This document shows positions 28,967-37,479 of a stretch of DNA of 64,000 nt, one piece after another. Within the stretch, counting starts at the first letter, position 1, and each line of letters starts with the position of its first letter. A program made the position numbers and the translations under genes. Origin of the DNA: Marinobacter vulgaris (lineage in GTDB: Bacteria > Pseudomonadota > Gammaproteobacteria > Pseudomonadales > Oleiphilaceae); assembly GCF_003344045.1 (NCBI RefSeq), contig NZ_QFWX01000005.1:186001-250000 (forward strand), written 5' to 3'. Under the pieces are notes generated by a model that saw only the letters and a program-made list of their open reading frames with translations, was not told where the DNA came from and ran no database searches.

Positions 28967-29158
28967 ATGTCAGCTCTGGACTCCGTACTAGTGCAATGCC
29001 CTTACTGTTGGGAGACGCTGGAAATCAGCGTCGACCCATCGGTAGCCGATCAGGAATATGTTGAGGATTGCCAGGTTTGCTGCCAGCCCATCGTAGTTCA
29101 TGTGGTACTGGACGAGAACCTGGAGCCCACAGTGGATGTCCGGGCCGAAAACGATTAG
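28967..29158 (+). CDS. CPXCG-motif small zinc-binding-like protein
   Basis: The 63-residue protein has two Cys pairs, CPYC at residues 11-14 and CQVC at about 35-38, and an acidic C-terminus. The layout matches the Cys_rich_CPXG family, small probable zinc ribbons of unknown role that are often encoded as single genes in gammaproteobacteria. It lies 5 nt after the aminotransferase stop and 40 nt before a lipoprotein gene, so the three probably share a transcript. Confidence 0.88.
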   Translation: MSALDSVLVQCPYCWETLEISVDPSVADQEYVEDCQVCCQPIVVHVVLDENLEPTVDVRAEND

Positions 29159-29198
29159 TACCCGCCGCCCCTCAGCGGGCTTTAAAGGAGATTTCCTG

Positions 29199-29768
29199 AT
29201 GTTTACGACACCAGCCCGGCTGTTACCGGCGTTTATTCTGTTTGCCCTGGCCTTGCTTGGCGGCTGCGCCAGCCTGTCTCCCTATTCCATATCCGAAGCA
29301 ACACTGGAGCGACACCTCCAGGACACCGTTAGTGACTTCGATCGCCAGCAACTGCAAAGCGGTTCGCCTCTGAGCCTGAGTCTGAGTAATGCGGATGTCA
29401 CCCTGGGGCCGGACGGCCGTGACGTGGCGGTGATTGATTTGCGTGGCCAGGTGTCCCTCAATGCTCTGCTGGCAAAGCTGCCGGTGGACATCGCTCTGAA
29501 AGTGGAAGGGGCCCCGGTATACGACAGTGAAGAAAAAGCGATCTACATCCGTCGTCTGCAGCTGCTGGAGAGCAGTATTGATTCGCCGTTTTTCAAAGGC
29601 GATCTGAAACCGGTTACAGACACGGTAATGCGGGCTGTTGCCCAGATGCTTGAGACCATGCCGGTTTACCGGTTGGACGAAGCGGACTTCGCCCAACGGA
29701 TGTTCGGAATGGTCCCCATGGGCGTAAGGGTCGCCCCTGGGCGGCTTGAGTTTGTGATGGCCGAATAG
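29199..29768 (+). CDS. DUF1439-family lipoprotein (YceB-like)
   Basis: The 189-residue lipoprotein has a signal peptide ending at LLGGC (Cys near residue 19), followed by a domain that looks like YceB/DUF1439 with alternating beta strands (SLSLSNADVTLGPDGRDVAV). Such proteins are probably outer-membrane-anchored and may bind hydrophobic ligands. AAGGAG lies 10 nt before the ATG. It is convergent with the next gene, 1 nt apart. Confidence 0.82.
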   Translation: MFTTPARLLPAFILFALALLGGCASLSPYSISEATLERHLQDTVSDFDRQQLQSGSPLSLSLSNADVTLGPDGRDVAVIDLRGQVSLNALLAKLPVDIALKVEGAPVYDSEEKAIYIRRLQLLESSIDSPFFKGDLKPVTDTVMRAVAQMLETMPVYRLDEADFAQRMFGMVPMGVRVAPGRLEFVMAE

Positions 29769-29769
29769 G

Positions 29770-30921
29770 CTATTTCAGTCGATCACGGACGGCCTTGCCA
29801 ATTTCCTGGGTGCCTCGTCTGGCACCGGCATTTTCCGCCAGGTCCGCGGCGACGGCATCGAATAATTCCCGTCCAGCAGCGGCAACCGCAGGGTCGTTCC
29901 GCCCCAGCCATTCCAGCATCCTTGCCGTGGTAAAGAGCATGGCCGTCGGGTCGGCCAGCCCCTGTCCGGCGATGTCCGGTGCACTTCCGTGGGTCGGCTC
30001 AAACATGGACGGCATGTTCGGGTCGTCCGGGTTGAGGTTGCAGGAGGGCGCAACTCCCATGCCGCCGGACAGTACTGCCGCCAGGTCGGTCAGGATATCG
30101 CCCTGCAGGTTGCTGGCCACCACCACATCGAAAGCCCATGGTGCCTGCACGAATTTCATGCACGCTGCATCCACCAGCTCGTGGTGTGTTGCCACGTCCG
30201 GGTATTGCCTGGCCATTTCCTCAAAGGCTTCGCTGTACATATCACCCCAGTAACGCAACGCATTGCGTTTAGTGACGATACAGACCTGGCTTTCGCAGGT
30301 CCTTCCATCCAGGGTCCTGAAGTGGCGGGTTTTGCCTTCCTCGGCACGGGCGGCTGCCCGGAGACGGGCCTGCTCAAAACCATAACGGATAATCCGGTCG
30401 GTGGCCCGGCGGGTGAATACCTCCATCTGGGTCGCCACTTCGTCCGGTAAACCCTTGCGGAGTCGGCCGCCCTGGCCTACATATTCACCTTCGCTGTTTT
30501 CCCGGATCACCAGCATGTCGATATCTTTGGCACGTTCGTCCGCAAGGTATTGGCGGGCGCCCGGCAGCAGCCTGGCGGGGCGTTCGCAAACCCATTGGTC
30601 GAAGCCCTTGCGCATGTCCAGCAGCGGCGCCAGGGAAATGCTGTCTGGCAACAGGTAGCGCTCAGGGTCGTCCACAGGTCCCGGATCCCCGAGAGCACCG
30701 AGGAGGATGGCGTCATACTGTTTCAGCTGCTCCAGGGCGTCACCTGGCATGGATTCGCCGTTCTCCTCGTGCCAGGCGTGGGAGGGCCAGGGAAAGCGGG
30801 TCCATTCGAGGGGAAGATTGTGGCTGGATCTCAATGCTTCCAGGCAGTGCACTGCCTCGGCAACCACTTCAGGGCCGATGCCATCACCCGGTGTGACGGC
30901 AATGCGGATTTTCTGGGCCAT
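29770..30921 (-). CDS. Isocitrate/isopropylmalate-type dehydrogenase (tartrate/D-malate branch)
   Basis: This 383-residue NAD-dependent beta-decarboxylating dehydrogenase begins IRIAVTPGDGIGPEVVAEAV. The metal and substrate residues lie in IRENSEGEYVGQGGR, ITKRNALRYWGD-like (VTKRNALRYWGD) and NLQGDILTDLAAVLSGGMG, and the NAD site in FEPTHGSAPDIAGQG. The absence of the LeuB-type arginine pattern and the ENSEGEY motif favour tartrate dehydrogenase/decarboxylase or D-malate dehydrogenase over leucine synthesis. The start at 30921 has AAGGAG 8 nt upstream; a longer frame begins at 31011 without one. Confidence 0.87.
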   Translation of the reverse strand: MAQKIRIAVTPGDGIGPEVVAEAVHCLEALRSSHNLPLEWTRFPWPSHAWHEENGESMPGDALEQLKQYDAILLGALGDPGPVDDPERYLLPDSISLAPLLDMRKGFDQWVCERPARLLPGARQYLADERAKDIDMLVIRENSEGEYVGQGGRLRKGLPDEVATQMEVFTRRATDRIIRYGFEQARLRAAARAEEGKTRHFRTLDGRTCESQVCIVTKRNALRYWGDMYSEAFEEMARQYPDVATHHELVDAACMKFVQAPWAFDVVVASNLQGDILTDLAAVLSGGMGVAPSCNLNPDDPNMPSMFEPTHGSAPDIAGQGLADPTAMLFTTARMLEWLGRNDPAVAAAGRELFDAVAADLAENAGARRGTQEIGKAVRDRLK

Positions 30922-31112
30922 TCCGGATACTCCTTCGGGTCGCTTTGTTCGTACATAGATATGTTGGTTTAGTGTAGTCATGTGGCACAAGGAATCCACA
31001 CGATTTAACAATACTTGGTTTTACCGGTATTGGTTCGATGGCTATAGTTCGTTTTATTGCTTTAAGATGTCGGATTCGTTGTAGTGATCCGTTTAACTGG
31101 TCAGGAGTTTGA

Positions 31113-31877
31113 GTGAATAAGCCTACCGAGTTGTTTGATGAGTCTCATTGTGAGCAATGCGCTTGCGGAGAAGGCCTCGATTTTTCATTCACCTTTGCAT
31201 TTCAACCGATTGTTGATATTACCAGCGAAACTGTCTATGCCTATGAAGCTCTGGTCCGTGGGCCGGAGGGTGAAGGCGCCTACAGTGTGCTGTCAAAGGT
31301 TAACGAGAAGAACCGCTATTCCTTCGACCAGATCTGCCGCGTGAAAGCGGTAAAGCTGGCGGCCCGTCTGGGTATGGAGACGATGCTCAGTATCAACTTC
31401 ATGCCCAATGCGGTCTACAATCCCGAGTATTGCATCAGGACCACGCTGGCGGCGGCACAAACCTACAAATTTGATACCCGGAAAATTATTTTCGAGCTGA
31501 TTGAGACCGAAGATCTGTCTTCGCTGGATCATCTTGTGAAGATCATCAACTCCTATCGGGGGATGGGGTTTCACACCGCACTGGACGACTTCGGAGCTGG
31601 CTATTCCCGCTACAATATACTGATGGCGAGCCCGCCAGATCTGCTGAAGCTTGATATGGGCCTGGTACGGGACATTCATAAAGAGCCTAACAAGCAGGCA
31701 GTCGTTGCCGGTATCATCACGATGATGTCGCAACTCGGCGGCCGAATCGTGGCCGAGGGCGTGGAGGTCGAAGAAGAGTACTTCTGGTTACGGTCCCAGG
31801 GCATTACCCTGTTTCAGGGTTACCTCTTTGCCAGACCGGGGTTTGAATGCCTGCCGAAGCCCTATTTTCCCTGTTAA
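31113..31877 (+). CDS. EAL-domain c-di-GMP phosphodiesterase
   Basis: The 254-residue soluble protein is almost entirely an EAL domain. Key residues are present: YEALVRG, SINFMPNA, the FELIETED glutamate, LDDFGAGYS, LLKLDMGLV and VAEGVEVE. It is probably an active phosphodiesterase degrading c-di-GMP to pGpG. A short Cys-rich head (CEQCACGEG, about residues 13-21) might bind a metal or sense redox; this is inference. It starts with GTG, with AGGAG 5 nt upstream. No sensor or receiver domain is present. Confidence 0.88.
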   Translation: MNKPTELFDESHCEQCACGEGLDFSFTFAFQPIVDITSETVYAYEALVRGPEGEGAYSVLSKVNEKNRYSFDQICRVKAVKLAARLGMETMLSINFMPNAVYNPEYCIRTTLAAAQTYKFDTRKIIFELIETEDLSSLDHLVKIINSYRGMGFHTALDDFGAGYSRYNILMASPPDLLKLDMGLVRDIHKEPNKQAVVAGIITMMSQLGGRIVAEGVEVEEEYFWLRSQGITLFQGYLFARPGFECLPKPYFPC

Positions 31878-31898
31878 AGCAACGGTTGAGGATTAACA

Positions 31899-32255
31899 TT
31901 GTTCTATCGCCTGATTACCCTGGTTGGCGGACTCATTTTCGTCATCGTCCTGTTCGCCCTGATCTGGTTCTTCTGCAAGCAGTTTCTGCTTCGCCACGGT
32001 GTAAAGGAGCAGGTGTCCGAACGCGCCACTGAGCTGGCCACGTGGACCTTTGCCGGCGTGGCGATTGGTCTTGTATTCGCGGTGCTGGGCGCCTTCATCC
32101 TCGGGCCCTGGGCGTTTTATCGCACATTGCGGGGCCATGATGCGCCGGTGTCCGAGGGTGCAGCGATCTGGTGGGGCTTCGGTATCGTTACCCTGTCATT
32201 GGGTATCACGGCGGCCGGGTTCCTGGGTTTTCTGAAGCTGGTGGGTGCTTACTAG
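31899..32255 (+). CDS. Small three-TM membrane protein, unknown
   Basis: The 118-residue inner-membrane protein has three hydrophobic helices at about 5-27, 47-70 and 92-113, with short charged loops between (LRHGVKEQVSERATE and RTLRGHDAPVSEG). It starts with TTG, preceded by GAGG. It lies 21 nt after the EAL gene and may be co-transcribed. No family recognised. It ends exactly where the convergent LysR gene ends. Confidence 0.75.
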   Translation: MFYRLITLVGGLIFVIVLFALIWFFCKQFLLRHGVKEQVSERATELATWTFAGVAIGLVFAVLGAFILGPWAFYRTLRGHDAPVSEGAAIWWGFGIVTLSLGITAAGFLGFLKLVGAY

Positions 32256-33149
32256 TCAGGCAATGCGGTTCAACTGTTCCCTGAACCAGAGCAGTGCCGG
32301 TTCCCGTTCGTAAGCCTTGTGCCAGTAAAGATGGACATCGATCCCCGGAAGGTCCGCGGGAGCATTATGAATGTTTATGTCGGCACGCTCGGCAATGATC
32401 CGCGCGTAATTCTCGGGCATGGTCAACAGCAGGTCGGTCCCTTCCGCCACCCGACAGGCCGCATAGTAGTGCTGGCACCGCAGGCGGATGGTGCGCTGCA
32501 CCCCGAACCGTGACAGTTCGAAATCCTCAATTCCCGGCCCTTCGGACCGGGACGACACCAGCACGTGTTTTGCCTCCAGGTATTTCTCCATGGTCAGCCC
32601 CTCGCGGGTCAGTGGATGGCCTTTTCTCGCAAGAACCACCAACCGGTCCCGCCTCAGCAACTCATGGGCTGTCTGGTTACTCACCGGCAACAGCACGTCT
32701 ACGGCAAAATCCAGTTTGCCTGCTGCCAATTGGGTTTCCATATCCCTCCGGGGCACGCGCTGGCTGACAATCTCCAGTTCCGGGTAGCTCTCCAGCCGGC
32801 CCATCAGTTTCGGCAAAAAGGTGGACTCCAGAATGTCCCGCAATGCCAGGGAGTAGGTCTTACGCTGGTTGGCGGGGTCGAACGCGTGAAACTGGTTCAC
32901 CGCGCTCTGTATCTGAGTAAGCCCGGGCCGCATGGATTCCAGAAAGCGACGGGCAAGAGGCGTCGGCACCATCTGGTTACCCTGACGGCTGAACAGGGGG
33001 TCATCAAAATGTTCCCGCAACCGTGACAGGGAATGGCTGACCGCCGGCTGGGTAAGGTGCAGGGCCCGGGCTGCGCGGGTCAGGCTGCCTTCCCGGTAAA
33101 TGGTGTCGAATACGTGCAGTAGGTTCAGATCGAGCCGGTTAAGTGCCAT
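32256..33149 (-). CDS. LysR-family transcriptional regulator
   Basis: The 297-residue protein has the N-terminal winged helix (LNLLHVFDTIYREGSLTRAA, then LHLTQPAVSHSLSRLREHF) followed by a LysR substrate-binding domain. It is divergent from the acyl-CoA dehydrogenase operon, separated by 120 bp, so control of that operon is the simplest inference. The effector is unknown; an acyl-CoA or acid from the pathway is plausible. Confidence 0.92.
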   Translation of the reverse strand: MALNRLDLNLLHVFDTIYREGSLTRAARALHLTQPAVSHSLSRLREHFDDPLFSRQGNQMVPTPLARRFLESMRPGLTQIQSAVNQFHAFDPANQRKTYSLALRDILESTFLPKLMGRLESYPELEIVSQRVPRRDMETQLAAGKLDFAVDVLLPVSNQTAHELLRRDRLVVLARKGHPLTREGLTMEKYLEAKHVLVSSRSEGPGIEDFELSRFGVQRTIRLRCQHYYAACRVAEGTDLLLTMPENYARIIAERADINIHNAPADLPGIDVHLYWHKAYEREPALLWFREQLNRIA

Positions 33150-33179
33150 GGGCGTCTCCTGTTCTCGAATAAGCAGATT

Positions 33180-33195
33180 TTATGATAAAGGATAA
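33180..33195. promoter_or_regulatory. Candidate LysR binding box
   Basis: TTAT-N8-ATAA, containing a T-N11-A core, lies midway between the divergent LysR regulator and the acyl-CoA dehydrogenase gene. This is the expected place for an activator site. The match is short and A/T-rich, so support is modest. Confidence 0.35.
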
Positions 33196-33269
33196 GAATA
33201 ATTCAGTCGCGTAATAGTTCGGGGAAATCTAGACTGATGCCATATCGGTCAAACCACGAGGATACGGCG

Positions 33270-34481
33270 ATGGATTTCAATATTTCCGAAAAAGGCCAGG
33301 ACTATCTCAAGCGCGTCAAAACCTTCATGAAGGAAGAAATCTTCCCCATTGAAGAGCAGTACCATAAGGAACTGATGGCACAGGAAAACCGCTGGGTGGT
33401 GCTGCCTGTCATCAAGGAACTCAAGGAAAAGGCCAGGGCCGAGGGCCTGTGGAACATGTTTTTCCCAGACGAGAAAAACGGCTGCGGCCTGCTGAATTCG
33501 GACTACGCCCTGATTGCCGAGGAAACCGGCCGCAGCTTTATCGCCCCGGAAATCTTCAACTGCAACGCGCCGGACACCGGCAATATGGAAGTGTTGATCC
33601 ATTACGGCTCGGAACAACAGAAAGCCGAATGGCTGCCACGCCTGCAAAGCGGCGAAGTGCGCTCCGCCTTCTGCATGACAGAGCCGGCGGTCGCCTCTTC
33701 CGATGCCACCAACATGGAAGCCACTGCCATTGTTGAGGGTGATGAAGTCGTCCTCAACGGTCGCAAATGGTGGAGCACCGGCGTTGGCCACCCGGACTGC
33801 AAGGTCGCCATTTTCATGGGCCTGACGGACCCGGAGGCCCACAAACATCGCCGCCACTCCATGGTGCTGGTGCCGCTGGACACCCCGGGTGTAAAAATCG
33901 AACGCATGCTGCCCGTATTCGGTGCTTACGACGAGCCCTACGGCCACGGTGTTGTTTCCTTCGAGAATGTGCGCCTGCCAAAAAGCGCCTTTATTGCCGG
34001 CCCCGGCCGCGGCTTCGAAATCGCCCAGGGTCGTCTTGGGCCCGGCCGCGTACACCATTGCATGCGAGCCATCGGTGCGGCAGAACGCACCCTTGAGCTG
34101 CTGATCAAGCGCGCCACCAGCCGCGAGGCTTTTGGTCGCCCGATTGCCAAGCTGGGTGGTAACCCGGACATCATTGCCAATGCCCGCATGTCGATCGAGC
34201 AGGCGCGGCTGCTGACGTTGAAGTGTGCCTGGGCCCTCGATACCAAGGGTATCGCGGGTGCCTTGCAGGAAGTCTCGATGATCAAGGCGGTGATTCCGCA
34301 GATGCTTCAGCAGATTGTGGATGATGCCATTCAGATTCACGGTGGTGCCGGTGTCAGCGACGACGACTTCCCGCTGACCCAGCTGTTCGCCTATGCTCGG
34401 GTTCTGCGGCTGGCCGATGGCCCGGACGAGGTTCACCGGGCGATGGTTGCCCGCCTTGAACTGGCTAAATACCGGAAGTGA
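33270..34481 (+). CDS. ACAD10/11-type acyl-CoA dehydrogenase
   Basis: The 403-residue flavoprotein starts MDFNISEKGQD; the start at 33270 has GAGG upstream, and a longer frame from 33237 lacks one. FAD-binding segments FCMTEPAVASSDATN and KWWSTGVGHPDC are present. The C-terminal block IHGGAGVSDDDFPL, then LRLADGPDEVH, is the ACAD10/11 signature in place of the usual YEGTNQI. In human ACAD10/11 and bacterial LvaC, relatives act on 4-phospho-acyl-CoA during 4-hydroxyacid catabolism. An APH-type kinase two genes downstream supports the same chemistry here. Confidence 0.92.
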   Translation: MDFNISEKGQDYLKRVKTFMKEEIFPIEEQYHKELMAQENRWVVLPVIKELKEKARAEGLWNMFFPDEKNGCGLLNSDYALIAEETGRSFIAPEIFNCNAPDTGNMEVLIHYGSEQQKAEWLPRLQSGEVRSAFCMTEPAVASSDATNMEATAIVEGDEVVLNGRKWWSTGVGHPDCKVAIFMGLTDPEAHKHRRHSMVLVPLDTPGVKIERMLPVFGAYDEPYGHGVVSFENVRLPKSAFIAGPGRGFEIAQGRLGPGRVHHCMRAIGAAERTLELLIKRATSREAFGRPIAKLGGNPDIIANARMSIEQARLLTLKCAWALDTKGIAGALQEVSMIKAVIPQMLQQIVDDAIQIHGGAGVSDDDFPLTQLFAYARVLRLADGPDEVHRAMVARLELAKYRK

Positions 34482-34499
34482 GACCGCTAATTCGGAGTG

Positions 34500-34612
34500 T
34501 GAGCGGACGGACGGGGCGTTCTGAAACACGCTCCTTCGGCACATCCATGTGACGCTTGGACTCCGCCATCCATGGCTCCGTACAGTTTCAGAACGCCCCG
34601 TCCGTCCGCTCA
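34500..34612. repeat. Inverted-repeat element copy 1
   Basis: Two 28-bp arms (34500-34527 and 34585-34612) are perfect reverse complements flanking a 57-bp core containing ccatccatggctccgtaca. The core is related, in opposite orientation, to that of copy 2 at 34687-34797 (shared ggagccatggatggcggag). This looks like a dispersed intergenic palindromic element rather than a gene. No reading frame was supported. Confidence 0.8.
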
Positions 34613-34686
34613 GTCGAACTTTGGGGGGCGGACTTCAGAGCGTGCCAGTGTCGAGTGGGGATCAAGCGGCTAACTGACATGTTGGG

Positions 34687-34797
34687 GAGCTGGGGCCGGA
34701 TTACGCTTCCAAAACCCTGCGGAGCCATGGATGGCGGAGCGGAGCGTACAGGGACGTATTCACAGCGTGTTTTGGAAGCGTAATCCGGCTCCAGCTC
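34687..34797. repeat. Inverted-repeat element copy 2
   Basis: Two 29-bp arms (34687-34715 and 34769-34797) pair with one mismatch around a 53-bp core (cggagccatggatggcggag ... gtacagggacgtattcacag). The arm sequences differ from copy 1 but the cores are related in inverse orientation. This fits a family with a conserved centre and variable flanking arms. Transcribed, it would form a very long hairpin between the dehydrogenase and the first SDR. Confidence 0.8.
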
Positions 34798-34852
34798 TTG
34801 CACTGATTCAGATAAAACGAACTCGGATAACTAAGACAACGGTGAAACACAG

Positions 34853-35668
34853 ATGACACAGCGAGTATTTATAACCGGCGGGGCCAGTGGCCTGGGCCGG
34901 GCGATTGCGTTGAAGTATGCCAAGACAGGGGCCAGGGTCTGCATTGGTGACATTAACCCGGAACAGGGCGTTGCCGTAGAGCAGGAGATCAACAACGCTG
35001 GTGGCGAAGGTTACTTCGTTGAGTGCGATGTGCGGCGGCTGACGGACCTGGAGAAAATCTGTGCGGACCTGACCAGTAAATGGGGTGGGGTGGACGTTGT
35101 GGTCAACAACGCCGGTGTTGCCTCTGCAGGTTCCATTGAAGACACCACCATGGCCGACTGGGAATGGATCATGGACATCAACGTGCTGGGCGTGGTTCGG
35201 GGCTGCAAGGCCTTTACGCCGCAGTTCAAGAAGCAGGGCGCCGGCGCATTTGTCAATATCGCCTCCATGGCAGGGTTGATGCTTGCGCCGCTGATGGACA
35301 GCTACAATGTATCCAAGGCCGGTGTGATCGCGCTCTCGGAAACCCTGAGCCAGGAACTGAGAGACTCCGGTATACATGTCAGCTGTGTGTGCCCGGCGTT
35401 TTTCCAGACCAATCTGACCAGCAGCATGCGCTCGGATATTCCCGGTATACAGCAGAACGTGAACAAGCTGATGAAGCGCTCCACCATTACCGCTGGGGAT
35501 GTGGCTGACGATATCATCCGCGCGGTGGAAAAGGGTGATTTCTGGGTGCTGCCGCACGCAAAAGAACGCCGTATGTGGATGGTTAAGCGCCACGCGCCCA
35601 AGGCGTTTGACTGGTTGATGCACCAGGAAAGCAGGCGCTGGATGAAGAAAATGGGCGGCAAGGCCTGA
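34853..35668 (+). CDS. Short-chain dehydrogenase/reductase
   Basis: The 271-residue classical SDR has TGGASGLG (about residues 8-15), the NNAGVA motif, the catalytic Ser in NIASMAG, and the YNVSK Tyr/Lys pair near residue 155. The C-terminal 50 residues are longer and more basic than usual (MWMVKRHAPKAFDWLMHQES). Sitting between the dehydrogenase and the kinase, it may reduce a keto-acyl-CoA to the hydroxyacyl-CoA that is then phosphorylated, as LvaD does in Pseudomonas; this is inference. Confidence 0.9.
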   Translation: MTQRVFITGGASGLGRAIALKYAKTGARVCIGDINPEQGVAVEQEINNAGGEGYFVECDVRRLTDLEKICADLTSKWGGVDVVVNNAGVASAGSIEDTTMADWEWIMDINVLGVVRGCKAFTPQFKKQGAGAFVNIASMAGLMLAPLMDSYNVSKAGVIALSETLSQELRDSGIHVSCVCPAFFQTNLTSSMRSDIPGIQQNVNKLMKRSTITAGDVADDIIRAVEKGDFWVLPHAKERRMWMVKRHAPKAFDWLMHQESRRWMKKMGGKA

Positions 35669-35709
35669 GCCTGGCTTGCTGCTATATTGCAAACAGAGGA
35701 GAGCCCTGA

Positions 35710-36774
35710 ATGACCCAGATCGACCAGGCTGTTGATATCCGCGAAGGTGAAGAGCTGGATGTCGCGGCTGTTGACCGCTTCATGAAGCAGGCCATTCCGG
35801 ACCTGGAAGGCCTGCCGAAGATCAAACAGTACCCCGGCGGTGCTTCCAACCTGACCTATCAGGTGGATTACGGCGACCGCTCCTACGTGCTGCGCCGTCC
35901 TCCGTTCGGCAAGATTGCCAAGTCCGCCCACGATATGTTGCGGGAAGCGAAGGTAATGCGGGCCCTCAAGCCTGAATTTCCCTATGTACCCAACATCGTT
36001 GCCATCTGCGACGACCATGACGTACTGGGCTGCGATTTTTACGTCATGGAGCGCCTGAAGGGCATCATCCTGCGCCAGGATTTCCCCGAGGACTTCGAGC
36101 TCAGCGAGGCGGATACCCGCAAGCTGTGCCTGAACGTCATCGACAAACTGGTGGATCTGCACAAGGTGGATGCGAAGGCCACCGGCCTGGACAAGCTCGG
36201 CAAGGGTGCCGGCTATGTGCAGCGCCAGATTGGCGGCTGGAGTGACCGCTTCCGCAAGGCCAAAACCGATGACGTAGGCGACTTTGAGGCCGTCATGGGC
36301 TGGCTGAACGACAAGATGCCGGAGGACGTCGCCCAGGTGGTTATCCATAACGACTACCGCTTTGACAATGTGGTGCTGAATCCTGACAACCCGTTCGAGG
36401 TTATCGGTGTGCTGGACTGGGAGATGGCCACCATTGGTGACCCCCTGATGGATCTGGGTAACAGCCTGGCTTATTGGGTCGAGGCAGACGATGAAGGCCC
36501 GTTCCAGATGCTGCGCCGACAACCCACCCATCGCCCGGGTATGCTGACCCGCAGGGAAGTGGTCGCTTACTATGCTGAAAAATCCGGCCTTGAAATCGAC
36601 AACTTCGACTTCTACGAGATCTATGGTCTGTTCCGGCTGGCAGTGATTGTGCAGCAGATTTACTACCGCTATTACCATGGCCAGACCAGAGACAAGCGTT
36701 TCGCTGCCTTCGGTCATGCCGCGAACTATCTGGAGAAGCGCTGTCAGCGGCTGATCGAGGCGAGTGACCTGTAA
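35710..36774 (+). CDS. APH-family phosphotransferase (ACAD10/11 kinase half)
   Basis: The 354-residue protein kinase-like fold begins with the GGASNLTYQVDYGDRSYVLR nucleotide loop. The catalytic segment IHNDYRFDNVVLNP has His213, Asp215 and Asn220, followed by the DWEMATIGDPLMDLG metal loop. It matches the N-terminal kinase domain of ACAD10/11 and LvaA rather than antibiotic kinases. The predicted role is ATP-dependent phosphorylation of a hydroxyacyl-CoA. Its stop shares a base with the next ATG (TAATG). Confidence 0.9.
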   Translation: MTQIDQAVDIREGEELDVAAVDRFMKQAIPDLEGLPKIKQYPGGASNLTYQVDYGDRSYVLRRPPFGKIAKSAHDMLREAKVMRALKPEFPYVPNIVAICDDHDVLGCDFYVMERLKGIILRQDFPEDFELSEADTRKLCLNVIDKLVDLHKVDAKATGLDKLGKGAGYVQRQIGGWSDRFRKAKTDDVGDFEAVMGWLNDKMPEDVAQVVIHNDYRFDNVVLNPDNPFEVIGVLDWEMATIGDPLMDLGNSLAYWVEADDEGPFQMLRRQPTHRPGMLTRREVVAYYAEKSGLEIDNFDFYEIYGLFRLAVIVQQIYYRYYHGQTRDKRFAAFGHAANYLEKRCQRLIEASDL

Positions 36775-37463
36775 TGGCAACGATCTATCTGATTCGCCAC
36801 GGCCAGGCCAGTTTTGGCAAGGAAAACTACGATCAGTTGTCGCCACGGGGCTGGGAGCAGGGCCGGGTTCTGGGCCGCTGGCTTGCAGGCAAGGTCACCC
36901 CCAGTGCCGTGTTTGGCGGCAATATGGAGCGCCACCGGGAAACTATGGAAGCCATTGCCAGCGGCTACGGTGACACCCTTCCGGATATGCAGGCGGTTGA
37001 GGGTTTCAGTGAATTTGACCATGCCCAGCTGATTGAGCGCCTGCGCCCGGAATGGGAAGACCGGGAGCGTATGGCGCGGGACCTGGCGGCATTTCCAAAA
37101 CCCGCAAGAGCCTTCCAGCAGGTGTTCGAGGAAGCGATGGTCCGGTGGGTCAGCGGGCAACATGACGACGAATACGCCGAAAGCTGGGGTGAATTCCAGA
37201 ACCGGGTGATCACAGCCCTTGAGCAGCTGATCGACTACGCAGATGGTGGCGACACCCTGGTGTCCACCTCCGGCGGCCCCATTGCCGTCATTGCCCAACA
37301 CCTGCTGCAACTGAGTGACCGCAAGGCACTGGATATGAACTCGGTGATCGCCAATACCAGCGTCACCCGGATTTTACATTCCGGCGCGCGCCGCACCCTG
37401 GCGGTATTCAACAACTACAGCCATCTGGAAGCGGAAGACGCCTCCCTGGTGACCTTTCGATAA
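36774..37463 (+). CDS. Histidine phosphatase (phosphoglycerate mutase-like)
   Basis: The 229-residue cytoplasmic protein has the IRHGQASFG phosphohistidine motif at residues 7-15 and a second histidine region around GGPIAVIAQHLLQL. It is coupled by a 1-nt overlap to the APH kinase. Homologues occur beside ACAD/APH pairs in other proteobacteria, by my recall. It might dephosphorylate a dead-end phospho-acyl intermediate, but no specificity can be read from sequence. Confidence 0.88.
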   Translation: MATIYLIRHGQASFGKENYDQLSPRGWEQGRVLGRWLAGKVTPSAVFGGNMERHRETMEAIASGYGDTLPDMQAVEGFSEFDHAQLIERLRPEWEDRERMARDLAAFPKPARAFQQVFEEAMVRWVSGQHDDEYAESWGEFQNRVITALEQLIDYADGGDTLVSTSGGPIAVIAQHLLQLSDRKALDMNSVIANTSVTRILHSGARRTLAVFNNYSHLEAEDASLVTFR

Positions 37464-37479
37464 CGAATTGAGGTGAAGA

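Noticed and set aside
31015..31048. Promoter for the EAL gene (TTACCG / TATAGT)
   Set aside because: -35 match is poor and several alternatives exist in the A/T-rich gap.
33249..34544. 431-codon minus frame opposite the acyl-CoA dehydrogenase
   Set aside because: Shadow frame; the plus-strand protein has clear flavoprotein motifs.
34500..34797. CRISPR or insertion sequence
   Set aside because: No regular spacers, no transposase frame; the structure is two long palindromes only.
35710..36774. Antibiotic (aminoglycoside) resistance kinase
   Set aside because: APH fold is shared, but the ACAD/SDR context and ACAD11-like motifs point to acyl-CoA metabolism.
35302..36846. 514-codon minus frame spanning SDR and kinase genes
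   Set aside because: Crosses two well-supported genes on the other strand and shows no motif.
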